Part shown: positions 8,927 through 17,729 of the stretch, piece by piece
How the letters are laid out: every line of letters begins with the position of its first letter
Position numbering within the stretch: position 1 is the stretch's first letter
Assembly: GCA_902797965.1 (NCBI GenBank)
Contig: CADBUY010000012.1
Coordinates: 17,038-81,037 of the forward strand
Origin: an uncultured bacterium
GTDB lineage: Bacteria; Cyanobacteriota; Vampirovibrionia; Gastranaerophilales; Gastranaerophilaceae
DNA: 64,000 nt
Direction of reading: 5' to 3'
The notes under the pieces: model-generated
Told to the model about the DNA's origin: nothing
What the model saw: only the letters and a program-made list of their open reading frames with translations
Database searches by the model: none
Program-made: the position numbers and the translations under genes

Positions 8927-11518
8927 ATGTATAAATATAAGAACTTTATCGTTGTTTTTGTAATGTTTTTGTTTGCCGTAGCCGTTTATGCGGGAGATTT
9001 TACGGTTCAAAAACTTGCCAACGGACAAACTGTTATTGTACAGGAAATTCATAATAATCCGATAGTTACTATTGATACCTGGATAAGAACAGGTTCAATT
9101 AATGAAGACGATACTGATAACGGTATTTCTCATTTTCTGGAACATCTTTTCTTTAAAGGAACCAAAATTCATCCGACAGGTGAAATGGACAGAATTTTAG
9201 AATCAAAAGGGGCGGTTGTTAATGCTGCAACGAGCAAAGATTTTACTCACTACTATATAACCATACCATCAGAATATTTTGATACTGCGCTGGAACTTCA
9301 TTCTGATATGCTTTTAAATCCGCAAATTCCAAGAAAAGAACTTGAAAAAGAAAGAAAAGTTGTTTTGGAAGAAATCTCTAAAGATGGCAATTCTCCATCA
9401 AAAAAAGTTTATGATAACTTAAATGCTCTAATGTATACAACTCATCCTTACAAAAGAAAAGTCATAGGAACGACTGATATTGTCGGAACTATGCGCAGAG
9501 AAGAAATTATAGACTATTTTAATAAATACTATTCTCCGTCAAATATGGTAACAGTTGTAATTGGTGACGTTGATACTGATAAAGTAATCAATAAAATTCA
9601 AACAGCGTTTAATCAGCCTTATAAAAAACTGGTAAGACAAAGTTTCAGAAAAGAACATCCAATTCAGACACAGAGAAGAAATATTGAATATACTGATACT
9701 CAGTCAGGATATATGATGATAGGGTTCAGAGGAGCTGATATAAATGATAAAGCAACTTTTGCGCTTGATGTTCTGGCAGAAGCAATCGGCGGCGGCAAAT
9801 CATCAAGACTGTACAAAGATATCAAAGAACAAAAGGGACTTGCTTATTCAATCTCTGCAACAAACGGAAGTTTTCGAGATGACGGTATATTATATGTGAC
9901 TGCAAACTTCTTGCCTGCAAGCAAGGACAAACTCGAAAAAGCAATTTTTGAAGATATTGCTAATCTTCAGAAATACGGTATAACGGAAGAAGAACTTTCA
10001 AGGGCAAAAAACGCAATTATTCAGGATACATATTATTCAAGAGAGTCAACAGCCAATATTGCTTCAGAACTTGGGTATATTGCAGCTCTTACCGGAAATA
10101 CAGATTTGTACAAAAACTATGTTGATGGGATTAAAAATGTATCAGCAAAAGATGTTCAGTGTGCTGCGCAAAAATATCTGGGCGTAAATAAGAGTGCAAT
10201 CTCTCTTGTGCTTCCTAAATATATGGAAAATATAGATAAAAATCAAAACGACATAAAAAAACATTCATATAAGAAGATATCTGAAAACAACGGTATTACT
10301 AAATATCAGATAGATAACAACGCTACATTATTAATAAATGAAAACAAAAATAATGACATTATTGCAATCACAATTCTTGCCAAAGGCGGCGAATTTATTG
10401 AAAAAATCCCCGGTGAGGGAACTTTGGCGGCTAAAACAATGCTTAAAGGAACAAAAAATTATTCTTCGCATGAATTATCCCAGCTTCTGGATGAAAACGG
10501 AATAAAAATTGAGCCTAATTGTAGTGAGGATTATTTTGTAATTGATGTTCAGACAACTACTGCAAATATAGATAAAACTCTTGATATCTTAAACGAAGTA
10601 ATGAATAATGCTCTGTTTGATGATTATGAGATTGAAAAATGCAGAACCGAAATGCTTGCAAAGTTTAAGCAAAGACGTGACGTACCGATGAATGTGGCTT
10701 TAGAAAACTTTAAGACCGCAATTTTTGAGGGAAGCGTTTATTCTCACACAAACAAGGTTTTGGAAAAAACATTACCATCTGTCTCAAAATCAGATGTGGT
10801 AAATTATTATAACAAAATTTTGAATTCAAAAAATGTAATAATATCCATTAACGGAAATGTAGATTCTGAAAGAATGATACAGGCGTTTAGTTCAATGCTT
10901 AAAGAAAATAATTCACCAAAATTTGAATTTTCAAAGCATTCAGTAACCAAATTAACTGCTCCAAAAACAATTACTCAAAATATAAAAGATTTGCAGACTT
11001 CGTGGCTGTTCATGGGTTGGCAGGCAGCAAGTGTTCAGGACAAGAAAGATTTTGTTACTTTAAAAGTTATTAATACAATTCTTGGCTCAGGACTCTCATC
11101 AAGATTATACAGAAACTTAAGAGAGTCAGACGGACTTGCTTATCAACTTGGTTCAGTTTATTCACCAAAAATGCTCGGCGGTATATTTATGACTTATATC
11201 GGTACAAACCCAAGTACCCTCCAGTATTCAAGAGAAAAAATGCTTTCCGAAGTTAACCGCTTGAAGTTGGAATTTGTATCTGATAGTGAGTTACAGGATG
11301 CAAAAGACAGATTAAAAGGCGGATTCATTATTGCACTTGAAACAAATTCAGAAAAAGCTTCAAATGTAGGATTCTTTGAAGCATACGGATTTGGATACGA
11401 CTTTTTGAATACATATACAAAGATGATTGATGAAGTAACTGCTTCCGATATCGTAAAAGTCGCAAATAAATACTTTACATCAAATATGGTTCAATCGGAT
11501 GTAAGGGGTAAATATTAG
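8927..11518 (+). CDS. Exported M16-family zinc metallopeptidase
   Basis: An 863-residue protein with an N-terminal signal sequence (FIVVFVMFLFAVAVYA) and two M16 peptidase repeats. The first has the inverted zinc motif HFLEH at 69-73, with the distal glutamates in VVLEEISKDG. The second half has the same fold pattern (AAKTMLKGTKNY, GSGLSSRLYRNLRESDGLAY) but lacks the zinc motif, as usual for the inactive half of the clamshell. It probably degrades peptides in the envelope. The 104-bp upstream gap carries a modest GAGGGAAATGAG ribosome-binding region. The GGGGTAAAT motif overlaps its last codons. Confidence 0.92.
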   Translation: MYKYKNFIVVFVMFLFAVAVYAGDFTVQKLANGQTVIVQEIHNNPIVTIDTWIRTGSINEDDTDNGISHFLEHLFFKGTKIHPTGEMDRILESKGAVVNAATSKDFTHYYITIPSEYFDTALELHSDMLLNPQIPRKELEKERKVVLEEISKDGNSPSKKVYDNLNALMYTTHPYKRKVIGTTDIVGTMRREEIIDYFNKYYSPSNMVTVVIGDVDTDKVINKIQTAFNQPYKKLVRQSFRKEHPIQTQRRNIEYTDTQSGYMMIGFRGADINDKATFALDVLAEAIGGGKSSRLYKDIKEQKGLAYSISATNGSFRDDGILYVTANFLPASKDKLEKAIFEDIANLQKYGITEEELSRAKNAIIQDTYYSRESTANIASELGYIAALTGNTDLYKNYVDGIKNVSAKDVQCAAQKYLGVNKSAISLVLPKYMENIDKNQNDIKKHSYKKISENNGITKYQIDNNATLLINENKNNDIIAITILAKGGEFIEKIPGEGTLAAKTMLKGTKNYSSHELSQLLDENGIKIEPNCSEDYFVIDVQTTTANIDKTLDILNEVMNNALFDDYEIEKCRTEMLAKFKQRRDVPMNVALENFKTAIFEGSVYSHTNKVLEKTLPSVSKSDVVNYYNKILNSKNVIISINGNVDSERMIQAFSSMLKENNSPKFEFSKHSVTKLTAPKTITQNIKDLQTSWLFMGWQAASVQDKKDFVTLKVINTILGSGLSSRLYRNLRESDGLAYQLGSVYSPKMLGGIFMTYIGTNPSTLQYSREKMLSEVNRLKLEFVSDSELQDAKDRLKGGFIIALETNSEKASNVGFFEAYGFGYDFLNTYTKMIDEVTASDIVKVANKYFTSNMVQSDVRGKY

Positions 11519-11564
11519 GGATTGTGCGTAAAACAACACACTCTGCATAACCTTTTATGAACAG

Positions 11565-11655
11565 CTGTAGGTTGAGGTTTCTACCCCAACAAGGAGTTGT
11601 CTGACAATCATTTACCTCTAATCAAATTGTAGGTCGGATTTACTAATCCGACAAT
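11565..11655. repeat. Two related short palindromes between convergent genes
   Basis: Two hairpins share the frame TGTAGGTYGRRRTTY..CTA..CCRACAA. The first, near 11570-11595, is an imperfect stem GTTGAGGT/ACCCCAAC. The second is a perfect stem GTCGGATT-TACT-AATCCGAC at 11633-11652. They sit between the convergent M16 and recG genes and may act as bidirectional terminators or as REP-like repeats. A third relative is at about 20924-20950. Confidence 0.6.
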
Positions 11656-11669
11656 AGTTATGTTTACCA

Positions 11670-14036
11670 CTATCCGGCACCAAAGAGGTCACTATCATAG
11701 TTAAGGCTTTTTGCTTCTTTTAATAAAGGATAATCATCAATATTATATTTTTTAACAAAGTCAATAGCTTCGCTTCTTGCAAGTTCAAGTATTTTAGCAT
11801 CATTTACAATATCAGCGATAAGCATATCAGGAAGTCCGCTCTGACGTGTTCCTAAAAATTCTCCCGGCCCTCTAAGCTGTAAATCCTTCTCTGCAATAAC
11901 AAATCCGTCATTAGTTTGAGTCATAATATTTAATCTTGCTTTTGTTTCTTGTGAACGAGTAGAAGAAGAAAGAATACAGTATGACTGCAGCTCTGAACGT
12001 CCTACACGTCCTCTTAGCTGATGAAGCTGAGATAAACCAAATCTTTCGGCGTTTTCTATTACCATAACTGTTGCGTTCGGAACATCAACCCCGACTTCTA
12101 CAACAGTAGTCGAAACAAGAATGTCGTATTCTTTATTTTTAAACTTGTTCATTACTTCATCTTTTTCATCATTCTTTAGTTTTCCATGAAGAAGTCCTAT
12201 CTTGTATTCAGGGAATACTTCGTTTTGCCATTTTTCTTTTTCTATTGTTGCTGCTTTAGCTGAAAGAGTTTCACTCTCTTCAATAAGGGGGTAAACTATA
12301 TAAGCCTGCCTGCCTGCTTCTACTTCCTGTCTTATTAAGTTTGCAATTTGTTTACGAGAGTTTGCCATGGTTGTAATTATTGGTTTTCTGCCCTTAGGGA
12401 GTTCATCAATTATGGTTAAATCCAAATCACCATTCAGTGTAATTGCTAAAGTACGAGGGATTGGAGTTGCAGTCATTGTTAAAATTTGCGGATTTTGTGA
12501 TTTTTTTCTTAGTGCAAGTCTTTGTTTTACGCCAAACCTGTGTTGTTCATCTATTACAACAGCACCAAGGTTTGCAAAATCGACATTATCCTGAATAAGT
12601 GCATGCGTTCCGACTGCAATATCAGCCTGACCATTTCTTAAATTTGTTTCTGAAATTGTTCTCTGTTTTTTACCGATACTGCCTAAGAACAATTCAATTC
12701 TTATTCCGAGAGGTGTCAACCAGTTAACCATATTGTTATAATGTTGTTGAGCAAGTATTTCTGTAGGCGCCATTATTGCAGCCTGATAACCGTTTTCTAT
12801 TGCAGCAAGTAACATAATTGTTGCAACAACCGTTTTGCCGCTGCCTACATCACCCTGTAAAAGTCTTTGCATAGGTTTTGATGAATGCAAATCGTTTAAG
12901 ATTTCATTAACAGCTCTCTGTTGTGCTTCTGTAAGCTTGAACGGCAGACTTCCAATAAACTTCATTACAAGTCCGTCCTTTTTGATTTCCAAAGGAATTG
13001 AGGATATATGTTTATTGTTCTCTGCTCTTAAAATAGCAAGTCTTAACTGGATTAAAAACAGTTCCTCAAACACAAGAGTATATCTTGCCTGTTGAAGTTT
13101 TTCATTATCACTCGGGAAATGGATTTGTTCAATTGCTTCACTTTTTTCCAGAAGGTGATATTTTTCTATAAGATATTTAGGTAAAATTGTCGGAATGTTA
13201 TTTTTAAACAATTGAATTGCGTTATAAATTATTTTTCTAAGTGACTTTATATTAAGGTTTTCGCTCAAGGGGTAAACAGGAACAATTCGAGCAAGGTTAA
13301 GATTTGTATTTTCCTGAACCTCATAATCCATGATAGAATAAGTAGGTTTATCCAAAGTCAGTTGCCCGTCATAAGAATTGAGTTTTACTAACCCTGAAAC
13401 CATTATGCCTGAGCCTTTAGGGAATTGGCTTTTCATCCGTTCAAGTGCGTATTTATTTGCTTTTGAGGCAAAAAAGTTTAGACTTAAACTTCCTGAACCG
13501 TCAACAATTCTGACTTTAATAACGCCAAGATTATTTTTTGTTGTAAAAGTTTCAACACTTTTAATTGTTCCAAATATGGTTGTTGTTTCACCGATTTCTA
13601 AGTCCCGAATTCGTGTTCTTGTTGAATAATCAACATGCTTGCGCGGAAAATAGTAGAGTAAGTCTGCAACCTGATAAATTCCGAGTTTATTCAATAGGTA
13701 TCCGAGTTTTGGACCAACTCCTTTAAGATACATAACATCCGATTTAAGAGTTAATGTTTTATCCTTTTCTTCTTGTTCTTTGGCAGAATCAATATCAGCT
13801 TTAATAACTTTGACAAGCCTTTCAAGAGATTTTTTCCTTTGCGAAAGCGTGTCCATTGGGTATCGTTGGAAGTGTTCCAGAAGAATTTGCCATTTTGGAT
13901 TTTTAGATGTTTTAAGTTCTTTTTTTAGTTCAGAACAAATAAAAGAAGAAAAACTTTTTGTTTTTCCGTTGATATTAATGTATTTGTATTTTGCTTCAAT
14001 CTCAATAGCTTTTTTTATCTGTTCTAAATTTTCCAT
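11670..14036 (-). CDS. recG: ATP-dependent DNA helicase RecG
   Basis: RecG unwinds and reverses branched DNA such as stalled forks and Holliday junctions. After an unusual N-terminal extension of ~100 residues comes the helix-hairpin-helix (LKGVGPKLGYLLNKLGI) and OB wedge domain, then helicase motifs: Walker A QGDVGSGKT, DEQH (VVIDEQHRFG), TMTATPIPRTL, and motif VI region QLRGRVGRSE, with the C-terminal GPGEFLGTRQSG. I chose the ATG at 14036 over an in-frame GTG 30 bp upstream. TATAAT at 14048-14043 lies exactly 6 nt before this ATG, the same spacing seen at other probable leaderless genes, and no Shine-Dalgarno exists at either start. Confidence 0.95.
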   Translation of the reverse strand: MENLEQIKKAIEIEAKYKYININGKTKSFSSFICSELKKELKTSKNPKWQILLEHFQRYPMDTLSQRKKSLERLVKVIKADIDSAKEQEEKDKTLTLKSDVMYLKGVGPKLGYLLNKLGIYQVADLLYYFPRKHVDYSTRTRIRDLEIGETTTIFGTIKSVETFTTKNNLGVIKVRIVDGSGSLSLNFFASKANKYALERMKSQFPKGSGIMVSGLVKLNSYDGQLTLDKPTYSIMDYEVQENTNLNLARIVPVYPLSENLNIKSLRKIIYNAIQLFKNNIPTILPKYLIEKYHLLEKSEAIEQIHFPSDNEKLQQARYTLVFEELFLIQLRLAILRAENNKHISSIPLEIKKDGLVMKFIGSLPFKLTEAQQRAVNEILNDLHSSKPMQRLLQGDVGSGKTVVATIMLLAAIENGYQAAIMAPTEILAQQHYNNMVNWLTPLGIRIELFLGSIGKKQRTISETNLRNGQADIAVGTHALIQDNVDFANLGAVVIDEQHRFGVKQRLALRKKSQNPQILTMTATPIPRTLAITLNGDLDLTIIDELPKGRKPIITTMANSRKQIANLIRQEVEAGRQAYIVYPLIEESETLSAKAATIEKEKWQNEVFPEYKIGLLHGKLKNDEKDEVMNKFKNKEYDILVSTTVVEVGVDVPNATVMVIENAERFGLSQLHQLRGRVGRSELQSYCILSSSTRSQETKARLNIMTQTNDGFVIAEKDLQLRGPGEFLGTRQSGLPDMLIADIVNDAKILELARSEAIDFVKKYNIDDYPLLKEAKSLNYDSDLFGAG

Positions 14037-14071
14037 AATTATATTATATATGAATAAGTCAAACACACCAA
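14037..14071 (-). promoter_or_regulatory. recG promoter with leaderless spacing
   Basis: On the minus strand TTGGTG (14071-14066), a 17-bp spacer and TATAAT (14048-14043) are followed by only 6 nt (ATAATT) and then ATG. Confidence 0.5.
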
Positions 14072-14107
14072 AATATGTATTTTGATGTATTAAATATCTT
14101 ATTTAAT

Positions 14108-14390
14108 GTACTTCTTTTCTTCTCTTTATTTCGGGGGTAAAGAGAAGAAAAGAAGTACCAAGTAAAGAAGAGAAACACCGGACTGAACGGATAACCACAA
14201 CACACTTCGTGCGTAAGGATTGAATGGCTGGTTTGGCTAAAGCCAAATATAACTGCATAGCCTTAGCAAGAACGGCAAATACCCTCTCTGGCGGGAGAGG
14301 GTTAGGGTGAGGGTTAGTTAATCGCGAACGTGCGGTTTTACCGCAATAGTGAGCGTAAGAGTGCAAGCTTTAGCTTGCAACATTAATTTA
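14108..14390 (+). repeat. Dispersed hairpin repeat, copy A (one end plus core)
   Basis: Copy A starts with a perfect 21-bp palindrome (arms 14108-14128 and 14138-14158, 9-nt loop TTTCGGGGG) whose arms are almost pure pyrimidine and purine. A mirror image of the purine arm follows at 14164-14175 (12 of 12; 15 of 17 over 14159-14175). Then comes AAACACCGGACTGAACGGAT and a chain of hairpins: GCAC-TTC-GTGC, TTTGGCT-AA-AGCCAAA, CCCTCTC...GAGAGGG, GCGGTTTTACCGC and TTGCAAGCTTTAGCTTGCAA. Alignment with copy C stops at about 14390, so the other end is missing. The AGGGTTAGGGTGAGGG segment is of a kind that often yields spurious ORFs. Confidence 0.85.
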
Positions 14391-14391
14391 G

Positions 14392-14404
14392 TTTTGTGAT
14401 AAAA
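14392..14404 (+). promoter_or_regulatory. Extended -10 box upstream of the small membrane protein
   Basis: TTTGTGATAAAAT is the same extended -10 type seen before mutS. It lies 21 nt before the ATG, leaving room for AAGGAGG at 14414-14420. The promoter abuts the truncated end of repeat copy A. Confidence 0.5.
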
Positions 14405-14425
14405 TTTACAGAAAAGGAGGTATAT

Positions 14426-14764
14426 ATGAAAATTTCTGCAATCAATAGTTATTATGCACAACCAAAACAAATGAACAAAAAATTAAACTACGTAAAGCAA
14501 GAACAACCATCAACCGCACAACCATCTTTTAGAAGTGGAAAGGGTGCATTATGGGGATGTCTTGGAGGCGCAGGATTCGGTGCTGCAATGATTGCAATGA
14601 CCGGAGGTCTTGCCGCAATTCCACTTGGAATGGCAGCAGTAGCTACGGGAGTTTATGGTTTTGTCGGTGCTATGTTGGGCGATAATTTGTCTGATGATAA
14701 TAGAAATAATAACTATGGAAATCACCCATTGGCAGACGGAAATGGATTTCTCCATATACATTAA
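14426..14764 (+). CDS. Small glycine-rich membrane protein with PSFRSG motif
   Basis: A 112-residue protein with a polar N-terminal region (KISAINSYYAQPKQ), a short motif PSFRSGKG at about residues 33-40, then a glycine/alanine-rich hydrophobic stretch of two probable membrane hairpin segments (GCLGGAGFGAAMIAMTGG, MAAVATGVYGFVGAML) and a polar Asn-rich tail. This resembles glycine-zipper proteins. A strong AAGGAGG lies 5 nt before the ATG at 14426, so an in-frame GTG 30 bp upstream is not the start. Function is unknown. The N-terminal motif recurs in other proteins of this window. A terminator follows. Confidence 0.75.
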   Translation: MKISAINSYYAQPKQMNKKLNYVKQEQPSTAQPSFRSGKGALWGCLGGAGFGAAMIAMTGGLAAIPLGMAAVATGVYGFVGAMLGDNLSDDNRNNNYGNHPLADGNGFLHIH

Positions 14765-14782
14765 TACAAATATAAAATAATA

Positions 14783-14821
14783 AAAAAGACCTTTTGAAAA
14801 TTCTTCAGAAGGTCTTTTTTT
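14783..14821 (+). terminator. Intrinsic terminator
   Basis: The stem AAGACCTTTTGAA/TTCAGAAGGTCTT (one G:T pair) is followed by a run of T, directly after the small membrane protein gene. Confidence 0.85.
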
Positions 14822-14884
14822 GTGAAAAAAATATGTTTATATTATAATCTATTGTGATAAGAATTATAAAATTTAATGGAAGCG

Positions 14885-14905
14885 CCCGATTTTCGAGTAA
14901 TCGGG
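14885..14905 (+). promoter_or_regulatory. pnp leader stem-loop
   Basis: The perfect stem CCCGATT / AATCGGG with a 7-nt loop lies in the pnp leader, ending 15 nt before the ATG and just before the ribosome-binding site GAAGGA. A TATAAT at 14843-14848 is a likely -10 box. In several bacteria pnp is autoregulated through a leader hairpin; the position fits such a role, but the mechanism here is inferred. Confidence 0.5.
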
Positions 14906-14919
14906 AGAAAGAAGGAAAA

Positions 14920-17067
14920 ATGACAGTACCGGAAACAAAAAGTTTTCAGTTAGAAATCGGCGGAAAAACCGTCACTGTTGAAACAGGTAAGTATGCAAAT
15001 TCAACTAATGGTAGTGTAACAGTAAGATGCGGCGACACAATGTTGTTCGTTCACTGCTGTGTTAGTAAAGAACCAAGAGTCGGCATAGACTTCTTCCCTT
15101 TACTTATTGATTATGAAGAAAGAATGTCTGCTATAGGACGTATCCCTGGCGGTTACAATCGTTCAGAGGGCAAGGCAAGCGATAAAGCTATTCTTATTTC
15201 TCGTTTGATAGACAGACCAATCAGACCTCTGTTCCCTAAAGGATACAGAAATGACATACAAATTGTAGCTCAATTATTCAGCTATGACCAAGAAAACCAA
15301 CCTGATACATTAGCTATGTTAGGTGCATCTTGCGCTTTAATGTTATCAGGCGCACCTTTTGAAGGTCCAATCGGTGCTGTTAGAGTATCAAAAGATGCTG
15401 ACGGTAACTTGATTGCTAACCCTACTCACGCTCAAGCTGATGCATCAGATCTTGATATTGTTGTAGCAGGTACTCATGATTCTGTAATCATGGTTGAAGC
15501 AGGTTGCAAATTCGTTACAGAAGACGATATTATGAATGCTGTTGAGTTTGCTCAGGTTGAAATCAGAAAACAATGCGAGGCTCAAGAAGAATTTGCTCGT
15601 GCTTGCGGTGTTGTTAAGGAAGAATTTGTTAACCCTTATGACACATCAGAACTTGCAAAAATTATCGAAGAAACAGCTCATGATATGATTTTTGATGCAT
15701 ATCACCACTTCGATAGAGAATACAGACAAAATAAATTGGAAGAAGCTAAAAAACTTGTAAAAGAAAAAGTAGAAGCACTTCCTGATGACCACTATATCAA
15801 GCAAATTATCGAAGAAACAGGTATTGACTTTGTTGCTGAAGAATTTAAGAACGCAGAAAAACACATAATGCGTGCAATGATTCTTGATGAAGGCGTTCGT
15901 GCTGACGGAAGAAAACCAACCGAAGTTCGTCCTATCTGGTGCGAAGTTGGTGTTATTCCTCGCGCTCATGGTTCAGCAGTATTTACAAGAGGTCAAACTC
16001 AAATTCTATCAGTTGCAACTCTTGCAGGTCCCGGAATGAAACAAGAGCTTGACGGCGTTGACCCTGAAACAGAAAAAACTTATATGCACAAATACATCTT
16101 CCCGGGATTCTCAGTTGGCGAAGTTAAACCTCTTAGAGGACCGGGCAGACGTGAAGTTGGTCATGGTAACTTAGCAGAACGTGCTAATGTTCCGGCTCTT
16201 CCATCTCAAGAAGAATTCGGTTATACAATCAGAGTAACCTCAGACGTACTTGAATCAAACGGTTCAACTTCAATGGGTTCAACTTGCGGTTCATCTATGG
16301 CACTTATGAACGCTGGTGTTCCTGTTAAGTGTATGATTGGCGGTGTTGCAATGGGTATGATTACAGAACCTGGTAGAGAACCTGTTGTATTAACAGATAT
16401 TCAGGGTATTGAAGACTTCTTGGGTGATATGGACTTCAAAGTTACTGGTAATGATGACGGTATCACAGCTCTTCAAATGGATATGAAAGCTAAAGGTATT
16501 GCAAACGATACTCTCAGACGTGCCTTAGCACAAGCTAAAGAAGGCAGACTTCATATCTTAGGCGAGATGAGAAAGGTTATCACTAAACCTGCTGACCACT
16601 TGTCACCATTTGCTCCTGCAATTACTACTATGAACATTCCTGTTGAAGATATAGGAACAGTAATCGGACCTGGTGGTAAACAAATCAGAGCAATTATTGA
16701 TGCGTCAGGCGCAGAAATCGATATTCAAGATAACGGTGTAGTTACAATTACTTCTAACGACCAAGAAGGTGCTGCAATCGCTAAGAAGATGATTAACGAC
16801 CTTACATTCAAGCCTGAAGTTGGCATGGTTATCAAGGGAAAAGTTGTTAGAATAATTCCAATCGGTGCGTTTGTTGAGCTAGGCGGTGGAAAAGACGGTA
16901 TGGTTCACATATCTCAAATTTGCCAGGAAAGAATCGAAACAATCGAACCTCACGTTAATATCGGTGATGAAGTAGTCGTTAAGGTTATCAAAATCGACGA
17001 TAAAGGCAGAATTAACCTTACAATCAAAGGCGTAACCGAAGAAGACAGGGGTAAATGCATTAACTAG
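14920..17067 (+). CDS. pnp: Polyribonucleotide nucleotidyltransferase (PNPase)
   Basis: PNPase degrades RNA 3' to 5' by phosphorolysis. The 715-residue product has two RNase PH-like domains (first: GYNRSEGKASDKAILISRLI; second: RADGRKPTEVRPIWCEVG, with STSMGSTCGSS in the active half), a KH domain (GTVIGPGGKQIRAI) and a C-terminal S1 domain (GKVVRIIPIGAFVELGGG). This is the normal order and length. The start at 14920 is chosen because GAAGGA precedes it and MTVPETKSFQLEIGG matches the family N-terminus; an upstream in-frame GTG would include the leader hairpin. The codon use is richer in C-ending codons than its neighbours, as expected for a highly expressed gene. Confidence 0.97.
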   Translation: MTVPETKSFQLEIGGKTVTVETGKYANSTNGSVTVRCGDTMLFVHCCVSKEPRVGIDFFPLLIDYEERMSAIGRIPGGYNRSEGKASDKAILISRLIDRPIRPLFPKGYRNDIQIVAQLFSYDQENQPDTLAMLGASCALMLSGAPFEGPIGAVRVSKDADGNLIANPTHAQADASDLDIVVAGTHDSVIMVEAGCKFVTEDDIMNAVEFAQVEIRKQCEAQEEFARACGVVKEEFVNPYDTSELAKIIEETAHDMIFDAYHHFDREYRQNKLEEAKKLVKEKVEALPDDHYIKQIIEETGIDFVAEEFKNAEKHIMRAMILDEGVRADGRKPTEVRPIWCEVGVIPRAHGSAVFTRGQTQILSVATLAGPGMKQELDGVDPETEKTYMHKYIFPGFSVGEVKPLRGPGRREVGHGNLAERANVPALPSQEEFGYTIRVTSDVLESNGSTSMGSTCGSSMALMNAGVPVKCMIGGVAMGMITEPGREPVVLTDIQGIEDFLGDMDFKVTGNDDGITALQMDMKAKGIANDTLRRALAQAKEGRLHILGEMRKVITKPADHLSPFAPAITTMNIPVEDIGTVIGPGGKQIRAIIDASGAEIDIQDNGVVTITSNDQEGAAIAKKMINDLTFKPEVGMVIKGKVVRIIPIGAFVELGGGKDGMVHISQICQERIETIEPHVNIGDEVVVKVIKIDDKGRINLTIKGVTEEDRGKCIN

Positions 17068-17076
17068 GTTGATACA

Positions 17077-17141
17077 TGTCATTCCGAACTTGTTTCGGAA
17101 TCTGAATACTTGTAAGACCCTGAAACAAGTTCAGGGTGACA
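17077..17141. repeat. TGTCATTCC-type dispersed palindrome
   Basis: A 65-bp imperfect inverted repeat begins TGTCATTCCGAACTTGTTTC and ends GAAACAAGTTCAGGGTGACA. Arms GAACTTGTTTC (17086-17096) and GAAACAAGTTC (17122-17132) are perfect. Similar intergenic palindromes are found in many bacterial genomes. A decayed relative lies at about 52569-52657. Confidence 0.75.
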
Positions 17142-17148
17142 ATAAAAC

Positions 17149-17181
17149 AAGGATGACCAAAATGTCATCCTTGCTTTTTTT
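17149..17181 (+). terminator. Intrinsic terminator of pnp
   Basis: AAGGATGAC and its complement GTCATCCTT form a 9-bp stem, followed after GC by a run of six T. Confidence 0.9.
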
Positions 17182-17207
17182 ATTATATCCAATACGTTTT
17201 TGAAATA

Positions 17208-17337
17208 TTGGTAAAATTTTATCAGTGTGGTTTACTCGCACTCTACTCATTTTTTGTCTTACAATCTTCCAATCAAAATATTAACCCAAAACCAAAGTCC
17301 GCAATCTGTTTTCGGGACAAACTACGGACCTTTTTTG
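17208..17337 (+). ncRNA. Candidate small RNA
   Basis: In the 660-bp gap after pnp, an extended -10-like TTGGTAAAAT (17208-17217) is followed by about 75 nt without a ribosome-binding site and then a terminator-like structure (GTCCG 17297-17301 with CGGAC 17325-17329, inner GTTT/AAAC, then TTTTTT). This would give a transcript of about 110 nt. No known RNA family is recognised. The call rests only on the promoter-terminator pair. Confidence 0.35.
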
Positions 17338-17729
17338 TTGAGGAGAGAGGAGTAGTATTGAAACTTACTTTTTCCCTTTTCCTTTTCTCCAATATTTTGT
17401 TTAATGATAAATTTATATTTGTCAACTAAAATAAATAAACTTATCCATATATATAAAGTACAAAAACTGCTCAAAATTTGCGTCAAAAATCGAAAATATT
17501 AAGTTTTGTAAAAAACTTTCATTGGAACATTTTTTGCTTAACATTTGTTACAATTTTTGCATAATTTTGAAACACTTGTAAATAAAGGACTCTAGTTTAT
17601 CAACCATTATGTTTGTAAACTTTTGTTACAAATATAAGCCTTAACTCTCAAGTTTTTTTAAATCAAGCCGACAAGAAAAACATCAAAGTTGATTAGTAAA
17701 AAACATAGAGTTGATTAGGAGCTTTTAGT
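17338..17729 (+). promoter_or_regulatory. Long leader region of the secreted HExxH protein
   Basis: No gene is visible. The region carries two copies of TTTGTTACAA (17544-17553 and 17622-17631) and two copies of GTTGATTAG (17688-17696 and 17710-17718), the second overlapping the ribosome-binding site AGGAG. These direct repeats may bind a regulator. A distinct -35/-10 pair is not clear. Confidence 0.35.

Noticed and set aside
8825..8964. Short frame starting at TTG (LKKQIHVALSDYSKGS...)
   Set aside because: It looks protein-like but has a TTG start, no ribosome-binding site and overlaps the signal peptide of the M16 gene. Peptide evidence would be needed.
14103..14366. Open frame with THE NPHPNPLPPER-type translation
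   Set aside because: It lies inside repeat copy A; the same translation arises in copy C and is a known kind of spurious product of palindromic repeats.
17208..17429. 73-codon open frame after pnp
   Set aside because: It crosses a terminator hairpin and has no ribosome-binding site; a noncoding RNA is the better reading.
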